Source of the DNA: Olleya sp. Hel_I_94
Lineage (GTDB): Bacteria > Bacteroidota > Bacteroidia > Flavobacteriales > Flavobacteriaceae
Length of the DNA stretch: 64,000 bases
Reading direction: 5' to 3'
Assembly (NCBI RefSeq): GCF_007827365.1
Contig: NZ_VISI01000002.1
Location: 563,001 to 627,000 of the forward strand
Shown: piece by piece, positions 61,928 to 64,000 of the stretch
How positions within the stretch are numbered: the stretch's first letter is position 1
Layout of the letters: the number at the start of each line of letters is the position of its first letter
Position numbers and translations under genes: made by a program
The notes under the pieces: model-generated
Database searches by the model: none
What the model saw: only the letters and a program-made list of their open reading frames with translations
What the model was told of the DNA's origin: nothing

Positions 61928-61959
61928 AACGCCATAATGAAATGCATCATTATGGCGTT
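61928..61959 (-). terminator. Intrinsic terminator of ychF
   Basis: Perfect 13-bp stem AACGCCATAATGA / TCATTATGGCGTT with a 6-base loop. Minus-strand sequence after it reads TTGTATTTTT. Confidence 0.85.
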
Positions 61960-61982
61960 GTAAAAACTTTATTTTAGTGGGC

Positions 61983-63077
61983 TTACACGTTAAATAAGAA
62001 ATGCATTACATCTCCATCTTTAACAGTGTATCCTTTACCTTCTACTCTCATTTTACCTGCCTCTTTAACTTTTGACTCGCTACCATAAGTAACATAATCA
62101 TCATAAGCAATCACTTCGGCACGAATAAAACCTTTTTCAAAATCTGTATGAATTACTCCTGCAGCCTGTGGTGCAGTTGACCCGACATTTATAGTCCATG
62201 CTCTAACTTCCTTAACTCCTGCTGTAAAGTAAGTTTGTTGGTTTAATAATTTATAAGCAGATCTAATTAATTTTGCAGATCCTGGCTCTTCCAGTCCAAT
62301 ATCTGATAAAAACATTTGACGCTCTTCATAATCATCCAACTCATTAATATCTGCTTCTGTTCCAACTGCTAATACTAATACTTCAGCATTTTCATCTTTA
62401 ACAGCATCTTTAACTAAATCTACGTAAGCATTTCCAGAGACAGCACTATCCTCATCCACATTACAAACATATAATACAGGTTTTCCAGTTATTAGTTGCG
62501 ATGGCTTAACAAATTCTTCTAATTCATCTTCTGTAAACTCTAAAGCTCTAACAGACACACCTGCTTCTAAACCAGCTTTTAACTTTAGTAACAAAGCCTC
62601 TTCTTTTTGAGCCTCTTTATTACCTGTTTTTGCAGCACGTTTAACTTTTTCTAGTTTTTTATCTACAGTTTCAAGATCCTTTAATTGTAATTCCATATCG
62701 ATAGTTTCCTTATCTCTAATTGGATTTACATTGCCATCAACATGCACAATGTTATCATTGTCAAAACAACGTAAAACATGTAAGATCGCATCTGTTTCTC
62801 TAATGTTTCCTAAAAACTGATTACCTAAACCTTCACCTTTACTTGCTCCTTTTACTAATCCTGCGATGTCAACAATCTCAACAGTTGCTGGTAATACACG
62901 TTCTGGATTAACCAAGCTTTCTAACTTTTCTAATCTTGGGTCTGGTACATTTACTACACCTATGTTAGGCTCTATAGTACAAAACGGAAAGTTAGCACTT
63001 TGCGCTTTTGCATTTGATAAACAATTAAATAATGTTGATTTACCAACGTTAGGCAATCCTACAATTCCTGCTTTCAT
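61983..63077 (-). CDS. ychF: Redox-responsive ATPase YchF
   Basis: A 364-aa Obg-family protein. It has P-loop GLPNVGKST (7-15), switch region TIEPNIGVV and the ATP-selective NxxE in place of NKxD (CNVDEDS). The C-terminal TGS-like domain ends [23 protein letters not shown]. YchF binds ribosomes and is linked to stress and redox control. It has a -7 box at 63108-63115 and its own terminator, so it is monocistronic. Confidence 0.96.
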   Translation of the reverse strand: MKAGIVGLPNVGKSTLFNCLSNAKAQSANFPFCTIEPNIGVVNVPDPRLEKLESLVNPERVLPATVEIVDIAGLVKGASKGEGLGNQFLGNIRETDAILHVLRCFDNDNIVHVDGNVNPIRDKETIDMELQLKDLETVDKKLEKVKRAAKTGNKEAQKEEALLLKLKAGLEAGVSVRALEFTEDELEEFVKPSQLITGKPVLYVCNVDEDSAVSGNAYVDLVKDAVKDENAEVLVLAVGTEADINELDDYEERQMFLSDIGLEEPGSAKLIRSAYKLLNQQTYFTAGVKEVRAWTINVGSTAPQAAGVIHTDFEKGFIRAEVIAYDDYVTYGSESKVKEAGKMRVEGKGYTVKDGDVMHFLFNV

Positions 63078-63107
63078 GTAAAGAAAATTTATTTCAAATT
63101 AAGGCTG

Positions 63108-63115
63108 CAAATATA
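63108..63115 (-). promoter_or_regulatory. -7 promoter box of ychF
   Basis: Minus-strand TATATTTG matches TAnnTTTG exactly, 30 bases before the ychF ATG. Confidence 0.45.
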
Positions 63116-63262
63116 GTACTATCTTATTTACTAAATTACAGTTGTATTATATTTAATTCACTTTAGAAAAACCTAATAATAACGCCTAATATTTAACAAA
63201 AACACTGATAAATTCTTACAAATTTTATCAATTTTTTAATAAAACAGCACGGTTTTGTTAAA

Positions 63263-63277
63263 ATTTTAACATAATTT
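63263..63277. repeat. 15-base upstream motif, copy B
   Basis: ATTTTAACATAATTT, identical to 45388-45402. Here it lies 29 bases before the TonB-receptor ATG and follows TTTTGTTAAA. It may be a regulatory or promoter element shared by secreted/outer-membrane genes. Confidence 0.4.
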
Positions 63278-63306
63278 AGCGTCTAATCAACTTAAAATGT
63301 TTAAAT

Positions 63307-64000
63307 ATGAAAAAACTTAAATTATTGTTTTTACTTCTGCTCACTGTAGGATTTGCAAGTGCACAAACCAATGTAACTGGTACCGTTAAAGGTGACGATG
63401 GTTTTGGCATACCTACAGTTAATGTTGTAGAAAAAGGAACCTCTAATGGAACAACAACGGATTTTGATGGTAATTACTCATTAAACGTGTCAAGCAATGC
63501 TACTTTAGTATTTAGTTACGTTGGTTATGAAAGTAAAGAAGTATCCGTAAACGGACAGTCTACAGTTAATGTTACATTATCAAGTGGTGAAGCATTAGAC
63601 GAAGTTGTATTGGTTGGTTCTAGAACAGCTCCCAGAAGTAATGTAGACAGCGCATTACCTATTGACGTAGTTGGCACAAAAGAGCTAACATCCACTGGTC
63701 AAGCTACCTTTGACAAAGCACTACAGTACAGAATACCTTCCTTTAACACAGTACAAACACCTGTTAATGATGCGACTTCTTTATTAGATCCTTATGAAAT
63801 AAGAAACATGGGTCCTAGTAGAACCTTAATACTAATTAACGGAAAGCGTAAAAATTTAAGTGCTTTATTATACACACAAACGTCTCCTGGACGTGGAGAA
63901 ACTGGTGCAGATATTTCTGCCATACCTACAGACGCGATTAAACGTGTAGAAATTTTACGAGATGGTGCGTCTGCTCAATATGGTTCTGATGCTATTGCTG
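63307..64000 (+). CDS. TonB-dependent receptor, N-terminal part
   Basis: The first 231 codons of an outer-membrane receptor that runs past the right edge. It has a signal peptide (MKKLKLLFLLLLTVGFASA), a CarboxypepD_reg-like domain (about 22-98, including VTGTVKGDDGFGIPTVNVVEKG), then the plug domain with VLVGSRTAP, MGPSRTLILINGKRKN and VEILRDGASAQYGSDAIAG. The latter is the conserved plug end before the barrel. The substrate is unknown. No SusD-type gene is visible since the window ends. Confidence 0.92.
   Translation, partial: MKKLKLLFLLLLTVGFASAQTNVTGTVKGDDGFGIPTVNVVEKGTSNGTTTDFDGNYSLNVSSNATLVFSYVGYESKEVSVNGQSTVNVTLSSGEALDEVVLVGSRTAPRSNVDSALPIDVVGTKELTSTGQATFDKALQYRIPSFNTVQTPVNDATSLLDPYEIRNMGPSRTLILINGKRKNLSALLYTQTSPGRGETGADISAIPTDAIKRVEILRDGASAQYGSDAIA

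Noticed and set aside
1..64000. CRISPR arrays, tRNA or rRNA genes, insertion sequences, phage genes, toxin-antitoxin or defence islands
   Set aside because: I looked for regular repeats, transposase, integrase and defence motifs and found none that could be supported.

Overview
The window looks like a chromosomal segment of a marine-type Flavobacteriaceae (Bacteroidota). The evidence is the low G+C content, promoters of the Bacteroidota type (-7 box TAnnTTTG), a type IX secretion regulator of the PorX class, a fused LpxC/FabZ, an N-terminal carboxypeptidase-like domain on a TonB-dependent receptor, and many short lipoproteins. No rRNA, tRNA, CRISPR array, prophage or insertion sequence was seen. 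Most of the window is vertically inherited metabolism, with a few accessory blocks.

Layout. 1-2.3 kb: a redox/stress operon (ene-reductase, OsmC, start of a zinc alcohol dehydrogenase) beside a Crp/Fnr-type regulator, with an exact FNR-like box TTGAT-N4-ATCAA in front of the operon. 2.4-10.4 kb: a polyol uptake and catabolism operon (outer-membrane barrel, substrate-binding lipoprotein, ribose-type ATPase and permease, polyol dehydrogenase, PfkB sugar kinase). It is divergent from a NrtR-like Nudix/winged-helix regulator, and the shared spacer carries two copies of AACGT-N7-ACGTT. 10.4-20.4 kb: housekeeping and stress genes (cold-shock-domain protein, EamA transporter, thioesterase, GreA-like protein, two tiny acidic lipoproteins, a DUF1328-type peptide, MscS channel, Dps, a divergent TruA, LytTR regulator, S41 protease).

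20.4-28.5 kb: a full histidine operon in the order hisG-D-C-B-H-A-F-IE. It is preceded by a leader peptide with five His codons, an intrinsic terminator and a plausible antiterminator. Its inter-gene gaps hold short REP-like repeats. 28.5-32.7 kb: SPFH protein, vWA membrane protein, FabG. 32.8-43.3 kb: M16 protease, then a lipid A block (HD hydrolase, lpxD, lpxC/fabZ, lpxA, efp, a second lpxD-like gene, NTF2-like protein, sucD). 43.3-47.9 kb: porX, tsaE, a tiny secreted peptide overlapping a membrane-protein gene, a 47-aa paralogue of that protein's tail, and alanine dehydrogenase.

48-56.8 kb: proline dehydrogenase, aroB, DinB-like, Lrp/AsnC, M14 carboxypeptidase divergent from a small XRE regulator across a spacer with six TTACA-N2-TGTAA-like sites, a TerC protein and lipoproteins. 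56.8-64 kb: both subunits of a second type IIA topoisomerase, an SRPBCC protein, ychF, and the start of a TonB-dependent receptor that runs off the end.

The best candidates for undescribed biology are regulatory: the matched operator pair of the polyol system, the his attenuator, the FNR-type box at an activating distance, and the TTACA-N2-TGTAA array, in which the operator and the -7 promoter box appear to be the same sequence. The peptide/membrane-protein/tail-peptide cluster at 45.5-46.3 kb is the least explained coding region. No new defence or mobile system was recognised.
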